Assembly: GCA_025331125.1 (NCBI GenBank)
Contig: JAOALB010000120.1
Coordinates: 1-64,000, forward strand
DNA from: Mycogone perniciosa
Taxonomy: Eukaryota > Ascomycota > Sordariomycetes > Hypocreales > Hypocreaceae
Length of the DNA stretch: 64,000 nucleotides
Direction of reading: 5' to 3'
In this document: piece after piece, positions 52,108 to 64,000 of the stretch
Position numbering within the stretch: the stretch's first letter is position 1
How the letters are laid out: the number at the start of each line of letters is the position of its first letter
Made by a program: the position numbers and the translations under genes
The notes under the pieces: generated by a model
Seen by the model: the letters and a program-made list of their open reading frames with translations, nothing else
Database searches by the model: none
Told to the model about the DNA's origin: nothing

Positions 52108-52975
52108 GGCTGCAACAGGTGAAGGTCTGAAAGCTCAGACCGGGATGGCTTCAATTTGAATGAAGAAAACTCAAAGTCTGGAATTCATCAACAGCGCATC
52201 AATAACTCAAAGTATGTGCAGTCTGAAATCCCGTAGGCACGAATTCTTGAAATCGTCAACAGAAGCAGGTTGTTGTGTCTGAAATTCATCATGGCCGCCT
52301 GGTAACCGTTCGAGTTCAAAGTGAACTTCAAAATGATATCACGTGACTGACTGAATACAGGACGTTGGAAATTTTCAGGTCTGACAGCTGTCAACGGATC
52401 TCATCAGTTGTTCCGACTTGCGCTGCCGCAAAATACAAAGTGCACCTGGAGTGAGGGAATTCTGAATTTAATCCAACGGAGAAATGTCATTTCGTCATTT
52501 CAGACCACTTCAGGTGTGGCATTTGTCGCTGTGGATGAAAGCACTTTACTTAAGCTTTAGTTAGTTTACAGTTCATTGCCTGACGCCCTCAAAGGCAACG
52601 CCATCGAATTAAAGCCGGTCACATGGCATTACTAAGAGAGCCAGGCTTTCTGAGCCACTCTTGACTATTGACGTCTTCTATTAGCTAACATCAGACACAA
52701 GGCAACACACGAGGCTAAAACATCATGATACTTCAGGACATCACAAGTGGGCCATCAGGGGACAGAGTCAGTCATACCACAATAGCATGCACAAGTTGGA
52801 TATTATTTTACTTTTATTCATTAGTTGTCTAGTAGACCATCATAGAAGCATGAAAAGTTTCCTCATCATCCACTTCAGACGTGTCCATTTCAGGTATGAC
52901 TCGTACAATGCAAATTTAACGTAATGAAGGGGAAACAAGCAAGTTAATAAACTCGCGGGTATGTATAGAGCCTAT
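52108..52975. promoter_or_regulatory. Intergenic region: DCAF4-like promoter and pma1 3' flank
   Basis: 868 bases with no gene. It includes the TCACGTGA palindrome at 52,339-52,346 and a repeated GTCTG.AATTCATCA motif at 52,173 and 52,279. Confidence 0.5.
52339..52346. promoter_or_regulatory. TCACGTGA E-box palindrome
   Basis: Perfect 8-bp palindrome with a CACGTG core, about 230 bases upstream of the DCAF4-like start. CACGTG is the site of bHLH factors such as Cbf1/CpcF-type and SREBP-like proteins. Occupancy is unknown. Confidence 0.4.
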
Positions 52976-55900
52976 TTACTGGGACTTCTCGTGCTGGGTA
53001 GACACACGCTGCAGTGAGACGACTAGAATCAAAGTTAGTGAATGATGTATAGTGTAATATGTAATTGAGTGTAAACTTACCAAAGTCTTCCAGAGAGCGC
53101 TGCTTCTGGTTCTGCTTGGGAGACTTGCCGTGCATCAGGTTGTCGAAGCCGGTGCTGCCCTGCATGAAGTAGTAAAGACCACCCATGATGGCGAAGATAC
53201 CAAAGGAGAAGATCCAGATACGGACGACGGCAACAATGCTGGTCTGCTGGCCATTCTCGAACCAACCGAAGATACAGAAGAGAGTGGCAATGATGTCGAC
53301 CAGGAAGATGGCACCGCTGAGCTGCCAAGAAGGAATGGAAGACCAGAAAGGACCGTTGGCACGAGTGATGAAGATCAGCCAGTTCTCAGTAAGGGAGATC
53401 TCAAGGAAGAGAACCTCGTCAATGTTACCGAAGTTCTGGACGATACCACCGTTGCGGCCACCAGCGTACATGGTGGTGAGGGCAATCCAGGTACCAACAG
53501 CCAGAACAACACCGAGAAGGACGGACATTCCCCAGAGCTTAGGAAGGTTCCACTTGACAGGGGTCTGAGAGTAAGGAGCGTTATCGTAGGCAATAGCAAG
53601 GGTAGCAATATCGGCGAAAATGGCAATGAAGACAACGAGCTCAATGTTCAAGCTGGTGTTCAGGATAGCGACCCAGAGACCAAGGAAGATCTCCATGTGC
53701 AGGGACAGAGCGATACGGTAGACAACGTAGGCGTACATACGGTGGAAAATCTGGCGAGAAGTCTTCAGGGCATCGATGATGGCACCCAGACCAGGAGCAA
53801 GGAAGACGATATCGGCAGCGGAACGAGCAGCATCGGAGGAACCCTCGACAGCAATACCAGTGTCAGCCTTCTTCAGGGAGGGAGCATCGTTGACACCGTC
53901 ACCAGTCATAGCAACCAGGTAGCCACGCTGTTGGAGAATCTCGACGACAGAGTACTTGTGTTGGGGGAAGACCTCAGCGAAACCATCAGCAGCCTCAACG
54001 AAATCGTAGACCTCAGAACCGGGCATGTCACCACCGCCACCAAGACCGAGACGCTCAGCGTTGTAGACGTTGGTGCCGAGACCGAGCTGACGAGAAGTCT
54101 CACGAGCGATACCGACGGCATCACCAGTCAACATCTTGATGGACAGACCGAGGTTCTTGGCTTCGTTGATAGTGCGGGCAGTGTCGTGACGAGGGGGGTC
54201 AGAGCAAGGCATAATTCCGAGAATCTCCCAAGCACCCTCACCACGCTTGCGGGCAACACCAAGGGAACGGAAACCACGGGTAGCGAACTCAGCGACACAG
54301 TTCTTGTAGGCCTTGTCAATCTCATCAGGGATGGGGTGGTCCTCCTCGACAGTCTTGAGAACGAACAGAGGGGCACCCTTGACACAGGTGATGCGCTCGC
54401 CCTGGGGAGACTCGACAAGAGCGGTAACCTTCTTGGAGACGGGGTCAAAGGGGTGGAACTCAATAACTTTGTACTTGGACAGAACACCCTTGGCGCGGGG
54501 GTAGTACTTGAGAGCCTTGAGGAAAGCCTTGTCGATGGCATCAATACCCTTCTTCTTGCGGGAAGCGGCCAAGCAGGCAGTAAGCATCAGGTCATCGGCG
54601 TCAACACCCTGGACGGTGAAGGGCTCAGACAGAGAGAGCTTGTTCTTGGTCAAAGTACCGGTCTTGTCAGAGCAGAGAATCTCGACACCAGCCAGGGACT
54701 CGATGGCGCTGAGCTTCTGGACGATAGCCTGCTTCTTAGCGAGGTAGGCAGCACCGACAGCCATGGTGGTGGTGACGACGGCGGGAAGACCGACAGGGAC
54801 ACCGACGATGGTGATGGCCAGAGTGAAACGGAGGATGTCGACGATGCCGTTGGAGCGGTAGAACGAGGAAACCCAGACAACGAGGAGAGTGAGGACGACA
54901 AGGATCAGAAGAATGGTACCAATGCCGTTGAGGACCTCAGTGAAGTGACCACTGCCACCAGCAGACTGAGAGACGAGAGCAGCGGCACGACCGACGAAGG
55001 TGTTGTCACCAGTGGCGGAGACGACCAAGAAGGCCTCACCACGCTTGACAGCGGAAGAAGCATAGCAAGAGTCACCCTTGTGCTTGTCGACAGCCAGGGA
55101 CTCACCAGTGATGGCGGACTGATCAACCTGGAGGAAAGCATCTTCAGTGACGATGCGACCGTCGGCGGGGATGATAGTACCCTGTCCAGTTTGTTAGCTG
55201 CGCTGCCGTGGCCGATTGCCTTCAATGAATACGAAAAAACTCACCTCCTCAACCTGCAGAATATCACCAGGAACGACTTCGGGAGCCTCAATCTCCTTGA
55301 GGGTACCGTCACGGAGAACAACAGCCTTGAGAGCGAGAGTCTTCTTCAATTCGTCGACAATGGAACCGGCCTGGTATTCTTGGACGAAACCAACACAGGC
55401 GTTGAGAAGGAGCAGAGCGCAGATGACACCGAAATCGACCCAGTCCTGAAGACCGGCAGCCAGGACGGCGGCAGCCTAGAGAAAGACGGAGACCCCGGTT
55501 AGCGATCATTCAAACACATGCCGTTAGGTGATATTTTGACGATCGACGCCACGGCTTGTCATGTTATGAAAAATAGGACAGTGGGGCAAACAAAGGTGGA
55601 ACATGTTTGGTGGGTCAGCATCCTCCACAAGCGATGGCACGCTACAGCGCCAGGAAATAGGCTGTTCCAGACCTGTAGGCCAATTGAACCAATCGCTGCA
55701 GCGCCCATAGCTTGTGTGGACCTCGTAATCTGCGCCGGAAAAAAAGCGCGAAAAAATGTTGCGAGGTGGGTCATCCCAGCGCAATTGGCCAGCTGATGTA
55801 CAGCAAGGTCGCGAATCCCAGACGCAGGTCGCTGGCGCTGATAGTGGTGATGCGTATGATTGATGGATCGCTCCATGTCATGTGCAGTGAAAATGATGTT

Positions 55901-56335
55901 GTGGCTTGATGATAGACTTACCTCCATAACGAACTGGATGGGACCAATGAAGTAAGAGAAGAACTTGAGAATCAGATTCTCCTTCTCCTCCTTCATCTGG
56001 TTGAGACCGTACTTGCGACGGCGGGCGACGACCTCCGACTCGGTCAGACCAAGGCGGCTGTCAGTCTGGAGTATCTCCTCGGGGACGGTACGGCCCATTC
56101 CGGGGTTGTGCTCCTCCTCTTCCTCCTCGAACTCGCCGTGGCCGTCATGGGACTCAAGGTCCTCAATCAGGGCGTCGATGTCCTCATCTTCATCGTCATC
56201 ATCGGCAGGAGGCGCATCCCTCTTGGGAGGGACGGCACCGGCAGGGGCATGTTGGTGCACCCTCTTCTCGTCGAAGTTGCCCGACTCGATGGCGGTGTCC
56301 AGCGCGGGAGCGCCGACGGCCTTGTCGTCAGCCAT
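52976..56335 (-). CDS. pma1: Plasma-membrane H+-ATPase (P3A-type), PMA1
   Basis: Electrogenic proton pump that energises nutrient uptake and sets cytoplasmic pH. Exons in coding order: 56,335-55,922, 55,475-55,245, 55,181-53,081 and 53,022-52,976, giving 930 residues. Introns are 446, 63 and 58 bases with GTAAGT/GTGAGT donors and TAG/CAG acceptors, all in phase. Residues 25-75 include an Asp/Glu-rich stretch (DDDDEDEDIDALIEDLESHD). TGES of the actuator domain is at 240-243, the phosphorylated Asp in CSDKTGTLTKN at 387 and the hinge TGDGVNDAP at 641-649. About ten membrane segments are expected. The C-terminal autoinhibitory tail ends VSTQHEKSQ, with the Ser-Thr pair (923-924) corresponding to yeast Ser911/Thr912. 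Start chosen because MADDKA.GAPAL.T.IESG.FDEK matches other fungal PMA1 N-termini. All catalytic residues are present. Confidence 0.97.
55476..55921 (-). other. Long intron 1 of pma1
   Basis: 446 bases, GTAAGT to TCTAG, much longer than the other short introns of this window. From the donor, the reading frame stays open for about 121 codons (to 55,559), so an unspliced transcript would give a ~259-residue truncated protein. The translation shows no recognisable domain. Confidence 0.85.
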
Positions 56336-57100
56336 TGCGAGCTTCGGACCAAGATGCTGCACACGATATGGTATTTCTTATGCGGCTGTTGATTGACGGT
56401 GCTGACAGGACAGGAGAGTAAAGTAGAGGCGGTCCTTAGGATGGGGTGACAGGGCTAGAAATGCCGCGTCTGTCAAAAGGGTATTGTATTAAGGGATTAA
56501 GGGGAGGAGTGGAGAGGAGAAGAAGGGGGAGAAGAGTGTAGAGCACCACACGAAGAGGTAGGGGACGTTTAAATGCAACGCACTCGTGGGTGAAGAAGAA
56601 AGAAAGAAAAAGGGTCAATTGAGTTGGGCGAGACGGAACTATTTCAATGGATGCATTTGACTTTTCTGGGAGCAGCAAGCAAGCAACGAGCCTACCACGC
56701 TGGCGCCGTGCGAACCCACCTCATGACGGGACCAGGCACGGCGAAAGGCTGGGGGGCTGCTGGGGCACGCCATGCTAGCACTGAGCAGAGCTAGGGCGAA
56801 AGCGGCACCCTACAGTGCGTCCAAGGTACAAAGGGTACCCAGCGCCGGGCCGTGTGGATTTGGGTGAGGCGCGCACCGTGGACCCGCAAAGGTCTCGTCA
56901 ATCAAGCCTCCACGGTGCATACCCAAGGTACAAGCTCAAGCGCTGGACGCAACCTTGCACTCATGGGTCCCGGCTGAGGCGGAAGAGACTGCACTGCGGC
57001 GCACGGTGCTGTCCGCCGCGGCCGCAGGGCAAACACACAGTGCGCCCTCAGCAGTCGCTCGCACGCAAGACGGTAATTTCATCAGGAGGCTCAGGAGCAG
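56336..57100 (-). promoter_or_regulatory. pma1 promoter and CT-rich 5' leader
   Basis: On the coding strand, pyrimidine-rich tracts (TTTCTTTCTTTCTTCTTC near 56,605 and CTTCTCCCCCTTCTTCTCC near 56,525) lead to the pma1 start. Such tracts are common just before highly expressed fungal genes. A CATTTAAAC element (about 56,568) could act as a TATA-like box. The start site is not determinable from sequence alone. Confidence 0.5.
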
Positions 57101-60100
57101 TATAGGGTCCCTGCTAGCACAGATGGCGGGCCTTGGCGGATCCGGTACGCCCATCGGAGATACCTTGCTGACCAGGCATTTTCATTTCTGGAGCATGACC
57201 GATAACAGAGCGTGTGTGTTGTTGTGCTGTATTCTACATGCTGGTAGTAGTGGTAGGGGGTTTTCTCATCATACTGCTAGTAGGTAGTACTACTACTACT
57301 ACGATATCTGAGGCCTGGGAATGCCGATGCTAATACGGAGTACTAGACACGGTGTACCAAGCACAGGCGTATGCCAATTGGAATTGGGCGAGCCAACTAG
57401 CCAGCCAGCCAGCCAACCAGGGTTATGGTTATGGTTTGCAGATGACATGACAGCATCAAAGACCCGGAGCGAGGTACGAGTATATCTTTGAACAATAAAA
57501 AATAAATTTTGCAAGAATCATTCATCCCTCGCACTCGCGTGCCAACTCAATTGTCAACTCAAACCCCCAAATCTCCATTTTACCCTTGGCAGTACTTCCG
57601 TAGCCGATTCCGCAAAGTTTCATCGCCCTTCGCCCTCCATTGTCTGGGCGCGCGTTGTTTGTCCTACGAGTAGTACTGAACAAACTCGCTGAGGCATTTT
57701 CGACTTCGGTTCCATGATGACGACACTGGGGCGTCTGGGTCCTCAGACTCCTCCTAGTCGGGTCTGGCGCCATTAGTCCCATTAGTCCTGGCCGGGCCGG
57801 CGGTCAGCGAGCGAGTGACATTGCTGCTGATGATCCTACTGGGCCTGGCTAAGCCAGATGCCGGCAGCAATCAGGGCCAAGTGGGCTAGGGGGGCCAGGT
57901 ACCTGCAGCTCCCGCAATCTCCCTCTGCATTCTTGCGTACCCTCCGTGGGTACCGATAAACATGATGCAACATACGGAGTGCTACAGAGTACTCCGTCCT
58001 CGTGCGGAGTGGTGGTAAAACAAAACAACTGACCAAAACGACACCACACACACCACACGCACACACACAGACGACACGCGCCACACCACTAGGAGAGCCC
58101 GTTTGTTTCCGCTTGACAATTACTGAATATGGCAGTCTGTATAATTCGGGGGCTAAGTTATAGTGCTACTGGTACGGAGTACCACTACACAGTACCACCA
58201 CTACTCATCAACCGCTGCAGTAGTAGTATTACCCGGTAGTCTTAATGATCTGTCGCTTTCAGTTCAGACAGCTTCTACAACGCCGGCCATGCTCAATTTC
58301 CAATCGGTATGGAACGTAACAACTGCCTTGGGAACACGCCGCTCGAACGCCTCGTTCATGTCTTGTCTCACCACATCTGAATCTTGGTCTGATTGCGCGT
58401 CAAACACTCACACAAACCCACGGCACTGCGCCCTTCCAGCCAGGTGTCATCTGAAAACGGCGTCTCTGCTTTCTTTTAAGCTTGTTACCGTGATCAAACG
58501 TCGTTGCCTGCAGCCGTGTCTCAAAAGAAGGGATCAAACACTGTCTATCCACCTACGAGCACTCCGTACTCCTTATCTACCTACTCCTTGCACGTATTCG
58601 TAGTACTGGTCTTGGCCATCTCCCTTTGTACCCCGTACTCTGTATACCCTCATCGAACGCTCTGGTCCCGCGTGATGGGTGAGACACACTGGTGGTGTAA
58701 TTATATCACAAGAAACGGAACATCTTATCGCGGGAATGCTCTGATGGGCCGTGCACACATAATCAACGGAGATATATCATACTTGCTCGGTAGATGAATG
58801 GATGCCAAGCCTTGGTGTCTCTGCCTTGCACGCCTCTATCTCTCTCCCTTGGCTTGGTCACCCGTATTTTATTATTGGAGAGTCACATTACTCGTAGAGC
58901 TGGCAAACACAATTTCAAGTAATAACAACTAGATGCATCTAGCCTAATGACACTTCCATCTGGCGTATTCAGCGTGCGGTGAGAGTAGGTAGTAGTAGCA
59001 CGCCGTTTCCCAGGCAAACGGCACTCATAATAGGGTAGGATGCACTGGCGTCTTCAGCAATGCACAATCGCACAAAGCCCATGTCAACCAGGACGTCAAT
59101 GCCGCCGAGTGCAGCCATCACGATCTCAGCCAACGCTTCTTCCCTGTCCGCCTGGGCTTGTTGTGGCTTGCCGCCCGGGGGGCACCCGCACTGACAACGC
59201 TCCAATCAACAGGGCCATCTTCAGCACAGAGCAGCAGCTCGAGCACCGTGTGCCATACTGGCTCCGAGGGAGAGCCGATAAGTACATACAGTATTATTAC
59301 TGCCCAGGTTTGAATCCGCCTAGACCTCATGGCTTCGTCTCAGTTCTCCACGTCACGCTAGCTTGTTGGAGAGATGGCAAGACACGAGTAATAGACATAG
59401 TACTATTACTACTACGACTTACAGATTTGCGTCGCTGGTTGTCACGGCGAGAGCGTAAAAAAAAGATGGGGCCTAGCATCTTGTCTGCCTGGATTGTTAT
59501 TATTACCATCATTGTTTATTGATTGCCTCGGAGGGTCCAAGATGATAATACGGTGTAGTAAGAGTACATTGTTTCACCCTCTCCTGACGTAGTAGGAAGT
59601 GCTCCTCCTGATGGTCTTGCCCTCACCAACTGTACGAGTATTGGCGTAGGATCCGGTATTGTTCAGTTGAATGAATTGTCGTCACCAACAGGGGCCGAGA
59701 GCGGCGAGTCGTTCGCGGTCGCGGTGACAATTTACAACCAACGGAGTCGCAAAACGCCATGAGCGGCTGACCACATTTGCCTCCTCGGAATCCCTCTCTC
59801 TCCCTCTCTCTCGTTATCTTTATTTTTATTATTCTTCGTAGCGAAACGTCGAAAGCCCCCGGGGTATCCGATTTCCGAGCCGACCGCGGCAACTAATAAA
59901 GAATAATTGGGACCGTTGAGTGAGACGAATGGGATTGGTAGATAATAGTAACACCGAGGATCTAATATTAGGGAGGCGAGGAGGATGGCGAGGCGAGACG
60001 AGGCGGGACGAGGCCATTCTACGTGTCAATGGATGTGTGAACAAAGAAAGAGTCGCAAGAGAGAAAAAAGGCCTGCACCAACTAACTACGTCATTAGGAT

Positions 60101-63100
60101 GGCCTCTACTTTGGTCACCCGCGATCCCTCTTCTTCTCCCCTGTCTCCCTGCGTCTTCTCTCCAACCATTTCTCTCCATCTATCTCCATGGGCGTGCATC
60201 AATCCTATTCATCTCTCCATCTATCTCCATCCGGGGAGGATAGGCGACAATAGCCCCGTGCGCCATTGACCAATTGGCTCAAACGTAAAGGGTGCAGGTG
60301 TGCAGGTTTTTTCTTCCCTCTGTTGGAACACGACAATTCGTCGCGTCGGCTTCGCCGTGTGCGGATAGCTTCTTCTGGGGGGGCGTTCTGCCAAGCCGCT
60401 CTCTGCGCATTCTGGAACGACCGCTAGGAGACTGTACGAGATGCGGTGGTGTAGGAAAAGCACGCAGCCAGACAAAGAGGGCAAAAAATGATTAATACAA
60501 TCGCCGGCGAGAACCGCCACCACCTCCTTGGCTTGATTGAGTCCTTTTTTTCTTTCTGGTGACGCCCTTCTTCTATCAATCCATCGCTTCGCTTGTCATC
60601 CATACCTACGAGTACGAAGCAGCTGCGCAGTCGAAGTAGTATGTACATACAGACGGAGGATGTCCGTTGTAACTGTTACCTCATGTGGTCATGTAGTACT
60701 GAACCTCAGAGCCACGCTGCGTGAGAAAAATGGGGCGTCAATGAATCGCATGCCGCCCACGAGGCGGCGTCGACAAACCAAAAAGCCACCGAATGCATGT
60801 AAAGAGCATGTACAGTAACATGCCTGCACTTACATCGTAGCACGGCGATACGGGTAGATCCCGCCTAAGTAGCAACTTGCTGGATATTCTGCTAGTACCA
60901 CGAAGTACTATCACTATTACCACTACTCGTACGGAGTACTATCAACAACATGTCATATAAAAAAAGATATTGATCCATATACTACTAGTACTACGGAGTG
61001 TGTGCTTCCCGAAAACCGTCCTATTCTCGATCCCGTCTCTGAGCCATTAGAACCAAGGTAATTTTTCGTATTTTCGCCCTCGTGTATTCCCTACGTGCCA
61101 AGAGTCTCTCATACAGCCACTCTCATCATGGCCCCCATCTCGTTCTCTCCTTTTCCCCAATGCCGACTCTTTTTCTTGACCGACTCGACGAGGGAATTTC
61201 TTACATAGTACGGAGTACTACTAGCACTACCACTCTTTTTTTCGGTTGCCGGCGCCGTGGGGCCACGGCCTTGGCCTTTTTCCCTAAATCGCCGGGCAAC
61301 GGAGCAAATCAGCGTCTCCATTGTCTCCCCAACGCTGCACCGCCAGCACATAATACGGGGAGAGGTTACTACTCCATATCTGGTGGTACATAGTACTCGT
61401 AGGCAATCGGTGTAATTATCCGTCATGTCTCCTGTCTTTGACTACTCTGTAGTGTGCGGTACTGTAGCATTTTCTCCCGTGAGCTTCATGGTTAGCTCGC
61501 ACCCACACGTATTAGCAGTTGCCTAGCTATTATGGACACTGCTACCAGGGACAGCCCCAACGTTGTCTTGTCTCTCGATTGCTCGCTGCCTGGTGTCGAG
61601 AACGGGCCTCCCTGTCCTGTCCCTGGGCGACATGGGTATTGGCGCCCTGACGGGTCATTGCGCAGCATTTACTCCACGATCTTGATCAGAGGAGAGAGTC
61701 CGGGGTTGCAAATCGCGAGCACGGTGAATGCTGGGGGTTGTACTCGTAGCAGTCGTACTACAAGTACTACTAGTAGTAATAACATTGGGATCATCTACGG
61801 AATATTACAAAGAGCTGGGATGTAAGCATACGATTCATTTCCTGGTTCTCCCGGAAGAGGACGTATGCACTTCGTACAAGACTATTAATTCTCCGTATCT
61901 GCAAATTACAACAATGCAATGTTTGTACGGGTACAGCAACTTATTACCAACTAGCAAAGCACAGTTCAGCAGCAATCAATTAAAGCAGGCATCTCAACAT
62001 GTCGCGTGAGCCGTGTGAAGCGTTTATTACAAGCATGTATCCTTTCATTGCTCGCCTCAACCTGTATCGCCGCGCTGCACTGGCGCGGCACGGCCTCGCC
62101 TATTTTCAGCCTCTTCCTCCTCCACCCGAGATTCCTCATCAGCAACCATTCTGACGAGTCCTTTGATTACCTAACTCTCCAACCTCCATGGAGGAACGGA
62201 ACAGGAACTCGGTGGACCAACCAACGACAAGCAAATCAGCTCGCAGGGATATCCATAGCAATCAGCTCACCACCACCCGCCAGCGAAACCCGTTCCGTCA
62301 GAACCGAGTCCGAATCATTGAAGTTTTTTTTTTTTTTTAGTGGATCGGACCGCACTACACACTACACACGTCCTTGAACCGGCACAGCGTGTGCCGCGTT
62401 CCTCTCTCTCTTTTGCTCGTCAAAAAGCTTGAAGCCTCATTTTTGGGTGGCCGGCGTTTTTGAGATGTTTTTTTTTTTCCTTCTCTGTTGCCGGCCTTCC
62501 GAATCCCGATATCGCCATGTGGAATCTTCACATGTAGTCGTACTTGGTACTTACTTGGTAGTTGTGATATTATCCCGCCTGCAGCAAAGATGAGCGCTTT
62601 TTTTTAAGATGCCATTGAGCGTTTGACAAGTGTACGGATAATACGGAGTATTAGTAGCACTACGTGTATGTACGAATATGTATGCATGACCATATCCAGA
62701 ATAGCAGCACACGACAGAGATCCAAATCGGCTTTCGGTCTAGCAAGTGACAGCATCCCCTGGTTGATGTACGCCTTCTAACATGTTTGATATCGAAAAGA
62801 ACACGGAGCTGTCTGGCAGTACGGAGTAGCAGTAGTATTAGCATGAGTAGGAGTACTAATCTCAATGCTACCCTGAAGACAACAACCCCAAATTCGGAGA
62901 GTATTTTTGTTCCTTTTTTTGGGTCATGAAGATCCTCCGCAGTACTCCGTATTGTCCATCGTCATAGGTGGACTTTCAGTGTTTCTCAAGTCTTCTTTAA
63001 GCAGGTACTTTTACCTGCGTGAATCATTTAAAGCCTCAATCCCGAACAAAAAACAATGGGCCCCATTGAGACAACGGCGCCATTTTTTTTCTCTCATCGG

Positions 63101-64000
63101 GATCCTACCTATCGTATTGTCAAGAAAACGGTAGTAGTAGTAATATCGGCCTCCTTTTTGGGAACCGAGGGAAAACGGCGCAACTATGGATCCTCTCCTC
63201 CCCCTGCGCTCCGAGGAAAGATCCAGACTTGATTCTTTTTTGATTACCTCATGCAAGGAAAATCACGGTCCACCGCATGACCTAGAAAGCTGGAAAGCCA
63301 AGGCCAACTGACCTGGGACCCCCTCCCTTTCCAGATAAGTCAAAGCTCCAGAATTGGAAGCCGAATGGAAGCTTTTTTTCAGTGGAGCTTACAGGGCGGC
63401 AGCAGCGGCAGCTCTTTGTCGCCTCACTTTTTTTTGGCGAATTTCGGAGTACTACGGAGTGTGCTCCGTACAGTGGTGATGATCGTCGCGGTAATTTCCA
63501 GAGACGCCGAGAGAAAGGCATTGAAAGGAACTTGCGGTGACCAACTTTAACAGCACCATATCCATGGTCTGTACTCCGTGCTCGTAAGTACTCTGTAGAT
63601 AGCATCGTGAAGTTGTACAATACTTAGTGAGCAGGGGACGGATATGAGAAGCATGAATGAAACCGTAGGAGTTGGTATTACATACCCATCAATGTGACAT
63701 TGCTATGAAACATGGCCGTTAATCCGCGCAGACCTACAGCGGTTATCTAAATTAAGCCTATTTTACACTTCTTCTTCTTCTTCACGCCCGTTTGCTCCTC
63801 TTTGTGCATGACATTTTGTTTCGTCTCATTTGAAGCCTACAAGCCAATCACGGAGAAAAACCGCCATGGAAGCTTTACCCCCTGGCTCTTCTGATTGGCT
63901 GTCCCACATACGGAGTAGTAATAGTAGTAATACGGAGAAGCCAGACCATCGACAACAGTCGGGCCATTTCGCCGCCGCCACTGATATGGGCAAATGGGAC
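57101..64000. other. Gene-poor normal-GC region with TACGGAGTA motifs
   Basis: About 6.9 kb without a convincing coding gene on either strand. Open frames are at most ~160 codons and lack domain signals or codon consistency. It contains repeated TACGGAGTA/TACTCCGTA (57,334; 58,173; 60,930; 61,209; 62,642; 62,820; 62,943; 63,909), TAC/TAG triplet runs (57,287-57,303; 61,750-61,778; 63,911-63,931), a CA-rich run (58,040-58,075), T-homopolymers (62,324-62,338; 62,467-62,477) and CT-rich patches (59,797-59,812; 60,160-60,235). It may be upstream regulatory DNA or a long leader of a gene beyond the right edge. Confidence 0.55.

Noticed and set aside
53130..55502. 790-codon open frame on the + strand
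   Set aside because: It lies antisense to the largest pma1 exon. Strong codon bias of the real gene removes stop codons from the opposite strand. The translation is Asp/Glu/Thr/Ser-rich with no domain.
58163..58603. 146-codon + strand frame in the gene-poor region
   Set aside because: It starts in TAC/TAG and CAC repeats, has no domain or consistent codon use, and has no supporting splice structure.
59240..59340. tRNA gene suggested by a GGTTTGAATCC box at 59,310
   Set aside because: The bases flanking the box (CCAGG and CGCC) do not form a T-stem, and no acceptor stem or A box fits upstream.

Overview
The window looks like a filamentous ascomycete (Pezizomycotina). A Eurotiales/Aspergillus-like fungus is my best guess. 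The protein-coding genes have short GT..AG introns of 54-93 bases, plus two longer ones, with CTAAC/CTGAC-type branch sites. The proteins are typical of this group: an FG-repeat Nic96, a bZIP-DUF3425 factor and a PMA1-type proton pump. The left two thirds carries the signature of repeat-induced point mutation (RIP).

Bases 1 to about 41,760 are one very AT-rich, gene-free block made of nested, RIP-mutated repeats. I can resolve three Ty3/Gypsy-type elements, all on the + strand. Element 1 (6,850-13,547) has two 172-base LTRs and ATAAT target duplications. Element 2 (33,096-39,744) has LTRs of about 212 bases and ATTCT/ATTTT duplications. Element 3 lies within 18,056-24,486, with RT, integrase and a 3' LTR visible. 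Element 3 sits between two inverted 3.2-kb arms (14,855-18,055 and 24,487-27,687), each capped by a 274-base LTR of a further family. A third, almost unmutated solo copy of that LTR lies at 27,927-28,200 with perfect TTTTC target duplications. There is also a MITE-like inverted-repeat element (5,498-5,948), a ~580-base repeat in three copies, a family with GGAAGG tracts, and two further dispersed repeat families. A few patches escaped mutation and keep normal GC (4,575-5,300; 26,690-27,000; 27,927-28,200).

Composition switches sharply near 41,760. Two 5S rRNA-like sequences lie just inside the normal-GC side. Four confident genes follow: nic96 (nuclear pore linker, +), a bZIP-DUF3425 transcription factor (+), a DCAF4-like WD40 protein (-) and the plasma-membrane H+-ATPase pma1 (-). 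The first pair and the second pair converge at about 50 kb. They do not form a pathway: this is a housekeeping/regulatory neighbourhood beside a repeat block.

From pma1 to the right edge (56,336-64,000) I see no credible protein gene. The stretch contains the pma1 promoter and a gene-poor region rich in TACGGAGTA/TACTCCGTA motifs and TAC/TAG triplet runs. Repeat boundaries, family matches and motif counts were made by eye and should be treated as approximate unless terminal duplications are given.
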